Below, in pieces: positions 16,083-27,305 of a stretch of DNA of 64,000 nucleotides. The notes under the pieces are model-generated. The model was not told the DNA's origin and made no database searches. It saw nothing but the letters and a program-made list of their open reading frames with translations. The position numbers and the translations under genes are program-made. Position 1 is the first letter of the stretch. Each line of letters starts with the position of its first letter. Origin of the DNA: Hymenobacter rigui (GTDB lineage: Bacteria; Bacteroidota; Bacteroidia; Cytophagales; Hymenobacteraceae); contig NZ_RWIT01000001.1 of the NCBI RefSeq assembly GCF_003944715.1, positions 62,001 through 126,000 of the forward strand, given 5' to 3'.

Positions 16083-16508
16083 TCACCCCTCAAAATCGAA
16101 GCCGCACTGGAAACAGTGGCACTGCGGCCGTTCGGGGGCCAGCAGCCACAGGCGCAGCTTCACAAACAGGTTGTCCTGGGGTTGGGGCTGGTGGCGGCAC
16201 ATTACGTCGGTGTGGTGGCAGCGGGGGCAGCGGGGCGCGTCGGTGGGAGCTCCGTCGGGGGCTTCGGGGGGCATGGCGTGCATCACGGAGCGTTGCGGAT
16301 GCAGGGTGGCCTGGGCGGCGGCTACGTCGGGCTGCCGCACAAACAGCCGCACGCTGCCGAGCACGGGGCCGTAGGGCCGGCTTTCGTTGCTGAGAAAGCA
16401 CGGGATACCGGCCGCTTCCAGCTGGTTTTTGGCCAGGTGGGCAGCAATGGCATCCGAAAAGGAATCGAGCAAAACGATGTTAGCAGGAGCAGCGGAATCC
16501 GAAGACAT
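16083..16508 (-). CDS. DUF2007 (putative signal-transducing) protein with C-terminal zinc ribbon
   Basis: A 141-residue protein. Residues ~10-75 match DUF2007 (IVLLDSFSDAIAAHLAKNQL, GIPCFLSNE, VRLFVRQPDVAAAQATL). The C-terminal half carries four Cys as CPRC...CFQC, a zinc ribbon (RCPRCHHTDV; CHCFQCGFDFEG). Function is unknown for the family. It is complete. A broken duplicate of its 3' end lies 1.9 kb downstream, across the amylase gene. Confidence 0.85.
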   Translation of the reverse strand: MSSDSAAPANIVLLDSFSDAIAAHLAKNQLEAAGIPCFLSNESRPYGPVLGSVRLFVRQPDVAAAQATLHPQRSVMHAMPPEAPDGAPTDAPRCPRCHHTDVMCRHQPQPQDNLFVKLRLWLLAPERPQCHCFQCGFDFEG

Positions 16509-16550
16509 GACAAAAGGCGAAGCCGGGCGGCCGTACGGGCCTATAACAGC

Positions 16551-16574
16551 AGAAGCACCCGGTGGGGTGCTTCT
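16551..16574 (-). terminator. Stem-loop after the MFS small-subunit gene
   Basis: AGAAGCACCC (16551-16560) and GGGTGCTTCT (16565-16574) form a perfect 10-bp stem with a 4-base loop. It lies 28 bases past the stop of the 47-residue gene and before the DUF2007 start. The downstream side is only partly T-rich (GCTGTTAT on the minus strand). Confidence 0.5.
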
Positions 16575-16601
16575 GAAGATGACAAATTCGGGGCAGAAAA
16601 C

Positions 16602-16745
16602 CTACTTAAACAAGGCCAGCGCCTTGATGAAGGTTTGTGACACGCCCCAGAGCAGCGGAATGCCCACGTACAGCCAGGCCAGAACGGCCGAGGCTCCCAT
16701 GGAAGAGGCCTCGGGCACAGGAGTAGTTGAAGGGTTGTTATTCAT
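16602..16745 (-). CDS. MFS transporter small subunit-like peptide (47 aa)
   Basis: A 47-residue peptide, MNNNPSTTPVPEASSMG followed by one hydrophobic segment (AVLAWLYVGIPLLWGV) and SQTFIKALALFK. It matches what I recall of short proteins annotated beside oxalate/formate-type MFS permeases as an MFS transporter small subunit, with WLYVGIPLLWGV as the hallmark. It lies 81 bases downstream of such a transporter on the same strand. It is probably a single-span partner that assists assembly or activity. Confidence 0.75.
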   Translation of the reverse strand: MNNNPSTTPVPEASSMGASAVLAWLYVGIPLLWGVSQTFIKALALFK

Positions 16746-16789
16746 GATGATTTCGGAGGTTAGGGTGATGGTTTTGGGTTTCCGGAATG

Positions 16790-16822
16790 CAACCAGAAAC
16801 TGAAAACCAGCAACTGGAAACT
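16790..16822. repeat. Short word repeat (CAGAAACTG/CAGCAACTG) between MFS and small-subunit genes
   Basis: AACCAGAAACTGAAAACCAG is followed by CAACTGGAAACTG. These are three variants of AACTGGAAACTG/ACCAGNAACTG in direct order. The element sits just past the stop of the MFS gene, as other word repeats here do. Confidence 0.55.
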
Positions 16823-16826
16823 GTGA

Positions 16827-18230
16827 TTAGTGTCCGCCGGCTTCCACGGTTACGGGGCCTTTCTCGTAGTATTCTTCCTTCACGGGGCGCACGGCCAGGT
16901 TGGCCAGCAGGCCCAGTACCAGCACGCCGGCCATGGTGTAGAATACGTTTTGGTAGGCGGCGGCGCCGGTCAGGCCCTGGGCCTTGGCATGCTCATGCAG
17001 TGTGTGCACAATCAGCGGACCCAGTACACCGGCCGTGCTCCAGGCCGTGAGCAAACGGCCGTGAATAGCCCCTACCTGGTATTTTCCGAACATATCGGAG
17101 AGGTAGGCCGGCACCGTGGCAAAGCCCCCGCCATACATGCTGATAATCACGCAGGCCACGGCTACAAACAACGCCAGCTGCAGATTGTGACCCAGCGTGG
17201 GCACTAGGGCATACAGCAGGATACCCAAGCCAAAATAAATGGCGTACGTCATCTTGCGGCCCAGCTTATCGGAAGCCGACGACCAGAAGAAGCGGCCCAG
17301 CAGGTTAAACAAACTCAGCAGGCCCACAAAACCGGCCGCCGCCGCCGCCGTTACGCCCCGGCCCGCGCCCATGGCCCCATCCGAGAAGGTTTCCTGAATA
17401 AGCGGCGAAGCCGTTTCCAATACACCAATACCGGCCGTCACGTTGGTGAGCAGCACCACCCATAGCAGCCAGAACTGCGGCGTTTTGATGGCGTTATCGG
17501 CCGATACGTTGGCTGTGGTAATCATGGCGTTGTGCTCGGTGCTGGGCACGTAGCCGGCCGGCTTCCAGTCGTCGGCGGGCACCCGAATGGTCCAGACACC
17601 AAACTGCATGAACAGCAGGTAAATAATACCCATCACAATAAAGGTGGGGGCCACCCCCTGCGGAGCGGAATCCTTGAACTGGTTCATCAGGTTATTGGCC
17701 AATGGCGAGCCAATCATGGCTCCGCCGCCAAAACCCATAATGGCCATACCCGTTGCCACTCCTTTGCGGTCCGGAAACCACTTGATCAGGGTGCTTACCG
17801 GCGAAATGTACCCAATGCCCAGCCCGATGCCGCCCACGAAGCCGTAGCCGAAGTATACCAGCCAGATGTTGTGCAAGTGCACCCCTAGGGAGGCAATCAA
17901 AAAGCCGCCACCAAAGCATAGTGCCGAGGCCAGCATAGCCTTGCGGGGGCCTACCCGCTCCAGCCACTTCCCAAAAATAGCCGCTGATAAGCCCAGCAGC
18001 ACAATGGCAATGGAGAAAGTGATGCCGATTTGAGTAGGCGTCCAATCATCCGGCGCGGGCTTGTTTACGTCGCCGCTGATAAGGGCGCCCAGCGGCTTGT
18101 TAAACACGCTAAAAGCGTAAGCCTGCCCAATGGCCAGGTGAATAGCCAACGCGGCGGGGGGCACCAGCCACCGGTTGTAGCCCGGCCCGGCAACGGTGCG
18201 GCTTCGGTCCAGTAACGAATCAGTTGCCAT
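16827..18230 (-). CDS. Oxalate/formate antiporter-family MFS transporter
   Basis: A 467-residue inner-membrane transporter with about 12 hydrophobic segments. The start YNRWLVPPAALAIHLAIGQAY with FNKPL, then PRKAMLASALCFGGGFLIAS and GFVGGIGLGIGYISPVSTLIK, is typical of the OFA (OxlT-like) group. The substrate is not known; organic acids such as lactate, oxalate or formate are plausible. The ATG at 18230 (MATDSLLDRSR) was chosen over 18332 on family length. A small-subunit gene follows. Confidence 0.87.
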   Translation of the reverse strand: MATDSLLDRSRTVAGPGYNRWLVPPAALAIHLAIGQAYAFSVFNKPLGALISGDVNKPAPDDWTPTQIGITFSIAIVLLGLSAAIFGKWLERVGPRKAMLASALCFGGGFLIASLGVHLHNIWLVYFGYGFVGGIGLGIGYISPVSTLIKWFPDRKGVATGMAIMGFGGGAMIGSPLANNLMNQFKDSAPQGVAPTFIVMGIIYLLFMQFGVWTIRVPADDWKPAGYVPSTEHNAMITTANVSADNAIKTPQFWLLWVVLLTNVTAGIGVLETASPLIQETFSDGAMGAGRGVTAAAAAGFVGLLSLFNLLGRFFWSSASDKLGRKMTYAIYFGLGILLYALVPTLGHNLQLALFVAVACVIISMYGGGFATVPAYLSDMFGKYQVGAIHGRLLTAWSTAGVLGPLIVHTLHEHAKAQGLTGAAAYQNVFYTMAGVLVLGLLANLAVRPVKEEYYEKGPVTVEAGGH

Positions 18231-18336
18231 AGAATGAATGGGATTTTGGGAGAGTGAAAGAACGAGCTGGCCCGGTGACAGGAGTAGCGGGGTGTTGGCT
18301 GTACGCATTGGCCGCCAATAAGGTAGAAGCACCTGA

Positions 18337-18422
18337 AGGCCTTTGGTGTCAGTAGCTCAACTATTTTTTGCTAAAAAGCTATAGGCCTTTGTGCTAGTTG
18401 TGCAGAACCGGCAACCGGTTGC
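18337..18422. other. Possible operator elements upstream of the MFS gene
   Basis: The 301-base spacer 18231-18531 contains direct copies of AGGCCTTT(G)GTG at 18337 and 18383 and the perfect 12-base palindrome GCAACCGGTTGC at 18411-18422. They lie 107-192 bases upstream of the MFS start. They could be regulator sites, but I recognise no specific regulator. Confidence 0.3.
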
Positions 18423-18449
18423 GGTGCAGGATGTATCCCGCATACGTGC

Positions 18450-18479
18450 AAAAAGGATGTAGGTACACATCTACATCCT
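18450..18479 (-). terminator. Intrinsic terminator after the amidase gene
   Basis: On the minus strand AGGATGTAG pairs with CTACATCCT around an 8-base loop, followed by five T residues. It lies about 50 bases past the amidase stop. Confidence 0.75.
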
Positions 18480-18531
18480 CTCTTTTCAGATTGATTTGCT
18501 AATAGTCGCAGTTATTTACAGCTAGTGCCGT

Positions 18532-20076
18532 CTAATCATTGGTAGCGGCTTCACCCAGCAGCCAGCCGCGCGGGCCTTTGGCACGGGTACTTTTCAGAAA
18601 CTGCTCCAGGCCCCGCTTCATGGCCTCGGCCATGCGCTGCTGAAACTGTGGGCTTGTGAGGCGCTTTTCGTCGTCGGGGTTCGATACAAAGGCCGTTTCG
18701 ACCAGGGCGTTGGGGTATTCAGTAGGCCCGTTCAGGCCAAAGTTGAAGCTGCCCACGTTGCCGAAGCCCGCCAGCCCGGTACCGCGCATCTGCTCATACA
18801 GCGCTACCGACAAGGGCCGGAACGCCACGTAGCGGTAGTAGGTGCTGGTGCCCTGGGTGGTGGTGCTGCCGCTGGAGTTGACGTGGATACTGATGAGGAC
18901 ATCAGGGTTGAGGCGGCGCAGCAGCAGCACCCGGTCGCCATTATCCACGGTGGCGTCGGTAGTGCGGGTCATGAGTACGCGGGCCCCGGCCTGCTCCAGT
19001 TCCCGCTGCAGCTTCAGGGCAATGGCCAGGGTCAGGTCTTTTTCACGGGCTCCGGTGGGACCTGTGGTGCCCATATTAGTGCCGCCGTGGCCGGCATCTA
19101 TGGCCACCGTGAGGCCCCGCAGGCGCAGCTTCTGAGGTGGCCGCTTTACCCGAATTTCCAGCGTGTTACCCCGGTATCCGATGTGGTAGCCCCAGCTCTG
19201 GCGATGCCGCAGCTGCAGCACCAGCCGGAATACATCGGGCTGCACCTGCTCATAAGTGACGTCGCCCAACTCCCGCAGTCCGTCGCGCTGAGTTATCCAG
19301 TTGGTGTTGGAGGTGGCCCCGAAAATATCGACCACCAGCCGCCCTGGCTTCGTGAGCAGCTGGGAGCGGTAAGGCAGGCGCTGGGTAAGCGGCACCCGCA
19401 CGTAATCGTACGTGGAGTCGCCCTGCACGCTCCAGGAGCCGGTGAGAGACGACGGTACGAAGCCGCCCGGCGGCAGCAGGCGCACCACGTCCTGCGGTAC
19501 CCTGGCGGTTTGGGTTTCCGAGAGCTGCACGCGGTACTGGTTGTCCACGCGGCCCGTCAGGTGCAGCACCACCGCCGAATCAAGGTAGCCCATCTTGGCC
19601 CCACCCAGTCGGTCTTCACCCAGTCCATAATTCAGATACGCCAGTTCCCCTCTCGTGCGGGCCAGCTGCGGCTCGCTGGGGTTCAGAAACCGGATTTGGT
19701 TGCGGCTGAACGCCACTACCGCTGTGCTGTCGTCTGGTCCTAGCTTAAAATCAATACGGCGGTTCCGGAGCGTATCGCCGGGCTGCACCACGTAGGTGCC
19801 CTGGTACACGCCCCGTTTGCCCTGCGCTTGGGCCGGCAGTAGTTCGATAAGTGGCTTGCCAGCCAGAAACGAGGCCTGCAAACCCGGCGTGCCCAGCAGC
19901 CGCACCTGCAGCCTGTCGCCGGGCTGCAGCCATTGGTCCTGGGCCGGTACCGTTTCGGCGGAAGTAATAACCGGCTGAGGTGGGGCAGACTGCGCGAGAG
20001 GGCGCTTCTGCGCCACCACAGTAGGTGCGCACAAAGAGCCGAAAAGTAGTAAACTAAGCAGAGTACGGAGCAACAT
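18532..20076 (-). CDS. N-acetylmuramoyl-L-alanine amidase (Amidase_3 family)
   Basis: A 514-residue secreted amidase with a signal peptide (SLCAPTVVAQ). Peptidoglycan is cleaved between MurNAc and the stem peptide. The C-terminal catalytic domain (~residues 325-500) shows the zinc ligands in AIDAGHGGTN, REKDLTLAIAL and ISIHVNSSG, and the catalytic Glu in ALVETAFVSNPDDEKRL. The middle has an AMIN-like beta region (LVVDIFGAT...FRLVLQLRHRQ). The N-terminal ~150 residues are beta-rich and unassigned. The ATG at 20076 starts the signal peptide; a start at 20124 would lie within the terminator of the upstream gene. Confidence 0.9.
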   Translation of the reverse strand: MLLRTLLSLLLFGSLCAPTVVAQKRPLAQSAPPQPVITSAETVPAQDQWLQPGDRLQVRLLGTPGLQASFLAGKPLIELLPAQAQGKRGVYQGTYVVQPGDTLRNRRIDFKLGPDDSTAVVAFSRNQIRFLNPSEPQLARTRGELAYLNYGLGEDRLGGAKMGYLDSAVVLHLTGRVDNQYRVQLSETQTARVPQDVVRLLPPGGFVPSSLTGSWSVQGDSTYDYVRVPLTQRLPYRSQLLTKPGRLVVDIFGATSNTNWITQRDGLRELGDVTYEQVQPDVFRLVLQLRHRQSWGYHIGYRGNTLEIRVKRPPQKLRLRGLTVAIDAGHGGTNMGTTGPTGAREKDLTLAIALKLQRELEQAGARVLMTRTTDATVDNGDRVLLLRRLNPDVLISIHVNSSGSTTTQGTSTYYRYVAFRPLSVALYEQMRGTGLAGFGNVGSFNFGLNGPTEYPNALVETAFVSNPDDEKRLTSPQFQQRMAEAMKRGLEQFLKSTRAKGPRGWLLGEAATND

Positions 20077-20091
20077 AGGCACTGGTAATGC

Positions 20092-20116
20092 AAAAGCCCC
20101 GCGCAGGGCGGGGCTT
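20092..20116 (-). terminator. Intrinsic terminator between lipoprotein and amidase genes
   Basis: AAGCCCCGC (20094-20102) pairs with GCGGGGCTT (20108-20116), with TTTTG following on the minus strand. It argues that the amidase has its own promoter or relies on readthrough. Confidence 0.7.
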
Positions 20117-20139
20117 GGGAACATACACAGGAAAGTCTG

Positions 20140-20667
20140 TTACGGTTGCTTAACCGCATCACCCAGATCCTTCACGTCACGGCCGGTTTCCAGCGCTGTA
20201 AACTCGGTTTGTAGAGCTCGGATGTGCAGCTCGTCGCGGCCCTTGATGTCGAGGCGGATGTTGCGGAACTGCGCGTTGAGGCGGCGGCTGATGGCGGTGG
20301 CATAGTCCCAGTCGCGCTGGGTCCACTGCCGGCGGCGGGCCCGCACCTGCTGCATGAACTGCACGAAGGCCGGCTCAATGGTGGCGGGCGTAAGGGCTTC
20401 CACCTCCGCGTACGTGCCCAGCAGCTCGTTGGTCAGGGCCGTTTCAGCGGCTTTGTCCAGGGGCTGGCGGCTGCGGGATTTCGACACCGAGTCGAAACGG
20501 GCGGCGCGGCGGCCGGCCACGCGCAGCTTGGCGGCGGCCTCATCCACTACGGTATCGAGCTTGCGGGCCTCCTGTTTCACCATATCCTGCCGCTCCCGCG
20601 GCGTCGAGTCGCAGGCCGCCAGCAGCAAACCGGCTGCTGCCAACCCAAACAAAACGTGCTTTTTCAT
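20140..20667 (-). CDS. Hypothetical lipoprotein, helical
   Basis: A 175-residue lipoprotein (MKKHVLFGLAAAGLLLAAC, lipobox LAAC). The mature part is charged and helical (QEARKLDTVVDEAAAKLRVA; RARRRQWTQRDWDYATAISR), which suggests a coiled-coil or helical bundle. No family is recognised. The start MKKHV at 20667 was preferred over the ATG two codons upstream. It precedes the amidase gene, separated by a terminator. Confidence 0.75.
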   Translation of the reverse strand: MKKHVLFGLAAAGLLLAACDSTPRERQDMVKQEARKLDTVVDEAAAKLRVAGRRAARFDSVSKSRSRQPLDKAAETALTNELLGTYAEVEALTPATIEPAFVQFMQQVRARRRQWTQRDWDYATAISRRLNAQFRNIRLDIKGRDELHIRALQTEFTALETGRDVKDLGDAVKQP

Positions 20668-20729
20668 GGCCACAAGATACGGGAATGGAGCGTCGGCGGT
20701 TAACTATGCGCTACGCGGGTAACCTTCGG

Positions 20730-21299
20730 CTATTGTGGCCGCAACCGGAACGTGAAAGGCAGTTCGTACTTCGATACCACCGCCCGGCTGCCAATGCGGG
20801 CCGGAATCCACTGGTCGGGAATAGTGCGGGCTACCCGTAAAGCTTCCTCGTCGCAGCCGTAGCCGATACCGAACAGCACCTGCTGGTCGGTAGCGTGGCC
20901 CAGCGTATCGACTACGATGGATACCACTACCCGACCCTGCACATTCTTGGTTTGAGCCGCAGAGGGGTAGGCCATTTTGCTCATGTAAGGAGCCAGCGCT
21001 GCATCACCCCCGATAAAGAAGATAGGATGAGTAACCCGCTGCCGCGTCCATTCGCCGCCGGCGGTTTGCACCGCGTACGGTACATCATCAAAAGGTCGGA
21101 AGAACACCAGCTTCTTCGTCGTGTGGTCGTATTTCTGGGCAATTACCTGGCTGCCGTCGCGGGTATAGGCATAATACTCCCACACACCGACTTTCTCGCC
21201 TTTGTCCAGTATGCCGCTGCCGGCATCGGTTTTACGTAGTTTCTGGGCCTGGGCACCGACGCTGACCAGTAGTAAGCACAGCAGTAAAAGTTGTTTCAT
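20730..21299 (-). CDS. Secreted TonB C-terminal domain protein
   Basis: A 189-residue protein with signal peptide (LLVSVGAQAQ). The last ~90 residues match the TonB C-terminal/energy-transducer fold: VQGRVVVSIVVDTLGHATDQ, CDEEALRVARTIPDQWIPA and KYELPFTFRL. The start region DKGEKVGVWEYYAYT resembles MORN-like text of Bacteroidota proteins. It lacks the usual N-terminal membrane anchor, so a classical TonB role is doubtful. The ATG at 21299 begins the signal peptide. Confidence 0.75.
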   Translation of the reverse strand: MKQLLLLCLLLVSVGAQAQKLRKTDAGSGILDKGEKVGVWEYYAYTRDGSQVIAQKYDHTTKKLVFFRPFDDVPYAVQTAGGEWTRQRVTHPIFFIGGDAALAPYMSKMAYPSAAQTKNVQGRVVVSIVVDTLGHATDQQVLFGIGYGCDEEALRVARTIPDQWIPARIGSRAVVSKYELPFTFRLRPQ

Positions 21300-21564
21300 G
21301 GTGGGAATCGTGGGAAGTGTAGACGGAGCAAAACGCCGGAACAGCCGGCTGGAAAACCAGTCGGCTCGCTTTTCAGGGAAAGAAATTATTGTCTTAATGC
21401 AATTGTGCCCTCGGTCGGCGCGGGTGGGAATATAGGTGTGAAGCCATATACAGTCTCTGCAAAGGCAGCAGACGTACACAAACCAATGCCGGGGGGATTG
21501 GCATTAAAGTTTGTCGGTCCGGGAAATATACAACTATTCACCTAGCCTGTCAAGTTACCTGTGA

Positions 21565-21600
21565 CCTGCAGGATGTTAATCATCCAGCAAATCCTGCAGG
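21565..21600 (-). other. Stem-loop overlapping the stop codon of the TPR gene
   Basis: CCTGCAGGAT (21565-21574) and ATCCTGCAGG (21591-21600) are perfect 10-base inverted copies with a 16-base loop that contains the stop codon. In RNA the hairpin would trap the final codons. No U-tract follows, so it is not a standard terminator. Confidence 0.45.
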
Positions 21601-22046
21601 CTGCGGAGTTGATTTTGGAGCCCGGGCCACGCCGGGCATAACTTCTCCAAGCGGCGCAACACATACAGTGCGGACCGGTTGTCGCCGATGGTGCGTAGAA
21701 TGGTTGCCCAGCCCGATAAGGCTCCGAAGTGCCGGGGCTCCAACCGAAGCGCTTCGCGGATATCGGTGATGGAGGCTTTGTATTCGCCACGCAGAAAATA
21801 GGCGGTGGCCCGCTTGTTCCAACCCTCAGCGTACTCAGGTGAGGCGGTTGTCAGCTCCGTAAACTCGTTAATAGCCACCGTATATTCCTCCGCTGCCAGG
21901 GCGCGCATGCCGGCCTCCAGGTGCTTATCCAGCAACGGATGGTCGGTGGTCAGCCAGATCTGCCAGATGCCTTCCTGTAATGCCTCTATTTCAGTAGGCG
22001 TTGAGGCCCCGCGCAGGCGGGCAAACAGGTCGTCGAGGGAATCCAA
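21576..22046 (-). CDS. Small tetratricopeptide repeat protein
   Basis: A 156-residue soluble protein built of TPR-type helix pairs: MRALAAEEYTVAINEFTELT, EYAEGWNKRATAYFLRGEYK and RHFGALSGWATILRTIGDNR. The consensus W-LG-Y-A-F-A-P pattern is seen at least twice. It is probably a cytoplasmic adaptor with an unknown partner. It follows metF on the same strand with a type F repeat between them, so co-transcription is possible. Confidence 0.8.
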   Translation of the reverse strand: MDSLDDLFARLRGASTPTEIEALQEGIWQIWLTTDHPLLDKHLEAGMRALAAEEYTVAINEFTELTTASPEYAEGWNKRATAYFLRGEYKASITDIREALRLEPRHFGALSGWATILRTIGDNRSALYVLRRLEKLCPAWPGLQNQLRSLQDLLDD

Positions 22047-22052
22047 GGAATG

Positions 22053-22159
22053 GGTTTGTGAAAGGTGAACTTGTGAAATACGGGAATCCTGGCAGTACGC
22101 GAAGTCAGAAAGTACAGTTAGCCGAACAGTTCACAATTTCACCTTTCACAAGTTTGCGC
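22053..22159. repeat. Type F word repeat (GTGAAATTGTGAA), copy 1, between metF and TPR gene
   Basis: The arms GTTTGTGAAAGGTGAACTTG and TTCACAATTTCACCTTTCAC are imperfect inverted copies of the words GTGAAA and GGTGAA. Read leftwards, the element starts right after the metF stop and ends 6 bases before the TPR start. The centre (22080-22129) is unrelated sequence. Confidence 0.75.
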
Positions 22160-23116
22160 TTAAAAAAGTGCCGCCGCCACCCGCCGTATGCTTTCTGATT
22201 TGCCCATGCTATAGTAGTGCAGCACCGGCACACCATGGGCCATTAGCTCCTTACTCTGGTTGATGCACCACTCAATGCCAACTTCGCGGGCTGCCGCATT
22301 GTCGGGAGCCAGGTGCACGGCGTCCACCAGCTCGTCGGGCAGGTTCAGGTAAAAGGCGCGGGGCAGTGCCGTGAGCTGGGCCTTGGTGGTAATGGGTTTC
22401 AGGCCCGGAATGATGGGCACGGTGATGCCCGCCTCCCGGCACCGGCGCTCAAACGAGAAAAACTGCTCGTTATCGAAAAACATCTGCGTCACGATGTACT
22501 CGGCCCCCCGGTCTACCTTGTGCTTGAGGTAGCGCAGGTCGGTGGCGTGGCTGGGGGATTCGAAGTGCTTTTCGGGGTAGCCGGCCGTGCCAATGCAGAA
22601 ATCGGTGGCCCAGGTATCGTCCTGCTCCTCGTCCAGATAGGCACCCTTGTTCAGGTCCGCCACCTGCCCGATCAGGTCGCAGGCATAGCTGTGCCCGTCA
22701 GGCTCGGGCTGAAACCGGCCCTCACTCTTGATGGGGTCGCCGCGCAGGGCCAGTACGTTGTCGATGCCCAGGAAATGCAGGTCGATGAGGGCGTTTTCGG
22801 TTTCCTCCTTGGTAAAGCCTCCGCAGATTAGATGGGGCACCGTATCCACATCGAAGCGGTTCTTAATGGCGGCGCAAATACCCACGGTGCCCGGGCGGCG
22901 GCGCACGGTTTTCTTTTCCAGCAAACCGTTGGGGTGCTGCCGGTACACGTACTCCTCGCGGTGGTAGGTGACATCAATAAACGGCGGCTTGAACTCCATC
23001 AGGGGCTCAATATTGGAGAACAGCGTCTGAATGTTCTCGCCCTTTTTAGGGGGCAGCACCTCAAAGGAAAACAGCGTGCGGCCGTCAGCGCGGGTGATAT
23101 GGTCGGTTACTTTCAT
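22160..23116 (-). CDS. metF: Methylenetetrahydrofolate reductase
   Basis: A 318-residue flavoprotein that reduces 5,10-methylene-THF to 5-methyl-THF, the methyl donor used by MetH. Signatures are LFSFEVLPPKKGEN with the catalytic Glu, VLALRGDP with the FAD-contacting Asp, and IVTQMFFDNEQFF. Length fits the family (~300). It lies downstream of metH on the same strand, across a 172-base repeat-rich spacer. The pair forms the last steps of methionine synthesis and is probably under the metH riboswitch. Confidence 0.95.
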   Translation of the reverse strand: MKVTDHITRADGRTLFSFEVLPPKKGENIQTLFSNIEPLMEFKPPFIDVTYHREEYVYRQHPNGLLEKKTVRRRPGTVGICAAIKNRFDVDTVPHLICGGFTKEETENALIDLHFLGIDNVLALRGDPIKSEGRFQPEPDGHSYACDLIGQVADLNKGAYLDEEQDDTWATDFCIGTAGYPEKHFESPSHATDLRYLKHKVDRGAEYIVTQMFFDNEQFFSFERRCREAGITVPIIPGLKPITTKAQLTALPRAFYLNLPDELVDAVHLAPDNAAAREVGIEWCINQSKELMAHGVPVLHYYSMGKSESIRRVAAALF

Positions 23117-23120
23117 TGGT

Positions 23121-23286
23121 GGGACCCCACCCCCGGCCCCTCCCCTCCGGGAGAGGGGAGCCTGACGGAGCGGCTATGCTATGGCGTATAGCTCCGGCCA
23201 TACGCGCTGATGAAGTAATTATTTGTCTGGCAGCCCTCTCCCGGAGTACTCTGCGCATCAAGCAGAGAAGGCCGGGGTTGGGGCCC
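23121..23286. repeat. Composite inverted repeat between metH and metF
   Basis: The left end carries CCCACCCCCGGCCCCTCCCC and TCCGGGAGAGGGGAG. The right end carries CCCTCTCCCGGAGTACTCTG and GGCCGGGGTTGGGG, largely their complements. The CTCCGGGAGAGGGG word resembles a dispersed element I recall from several bacterial phyla. A smaller inner pair (GCGTAT/ATACGC) lies in the centre. It separates two genes of one pathway. Confidence 0.7.
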
Positions 23287-23288
23287 TG

Positions 23289-27029
<3,741 letters not shown>

Positions 27030-27032
27030 ATC

Positions 27033-27082
27033 GGCTCTTCTAAAGGAAATCAGCGGCGAAAAGGGCCTATCCAGAAAGAGCC
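27033..27082 (-). promoter_or_regulatory. Putative expression platform of the metH riboswitch
   Basis: In the metH direction GGCTCTTTCT (27082-27073) can pair with AGAAGAGCC (27041-27033), with one bulge, placing a stem 3 bases before the start codon. The overlapping segment TCTTTCTGGATA (27079-27068) is perfectly complementary to TATCCAGAAAGA at the 5' edge of the aptamer (27213-27202). The two pairings exclude each other. This suggests translational control; it is inference from complementarity only. Confidence 0.55.
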
Positions 27083-27103
27083 GGGCGCAAAGGCCGGTTC
27101 CGC

Positions 27104-27215
27104 ACTTATCTTCTTCCAGCGCCCGCAAAGGCCCTGGAAAGGGAGTTAGCACCTTGTTTGATTTCAGGTTGCTAAGACGTCATCGGGCCCAATCCCTCGG
27201 TCTTTCTGGATAAGT
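27104..27215 (-). promoter_or_regulatory. SAM-I (S-box) riboswitch aptamer upstream of metH
   Basis: In the metH direction the leader reads ACTTATCCAGAAAGACCGAG, GGATTGGGCCCGATGACG, AGCAACCTG, AAGGTGCTAACTCC and finally GAAGATAAGT. The outer CTTATC/GATAAG form P1. GATGA, the GCAACC and the GGTGCTAA segments are the conserved S-box core, including the pseudoknot and kink-turn regions. Spacing and order match SAM-I aptamers. It lies 74 bases upstream of metH and should lower expression of metH and possibly metF when SAM is plentiful. Confidence 0.92.
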
Positions 27216-27245
27216 AACAGGACGAAGATACGCCGCAACGCCCGA

Positions 27246-27287
27246 AAAACAACAGGCCCGGCCGCACATGTGCGGCCGGGCCTGTTG
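27246..27287 (-). terminator. Intrinsic terminator with 38-base perfect palindrome
   Basis: CAACAGGCCCGGCCGCACA and its exact complement run from 27250 to 27287 with no loop spacer. On the minus strand the stem is followed by TTTTTCGGG. It terminates the 43-residue gene upstream and insulates the metH leader that begins about 30 bases further on. Confidence 0.85.
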
Positions 27288-27305
27288 CAGCGTGCCAAAC
27301 GGCAG

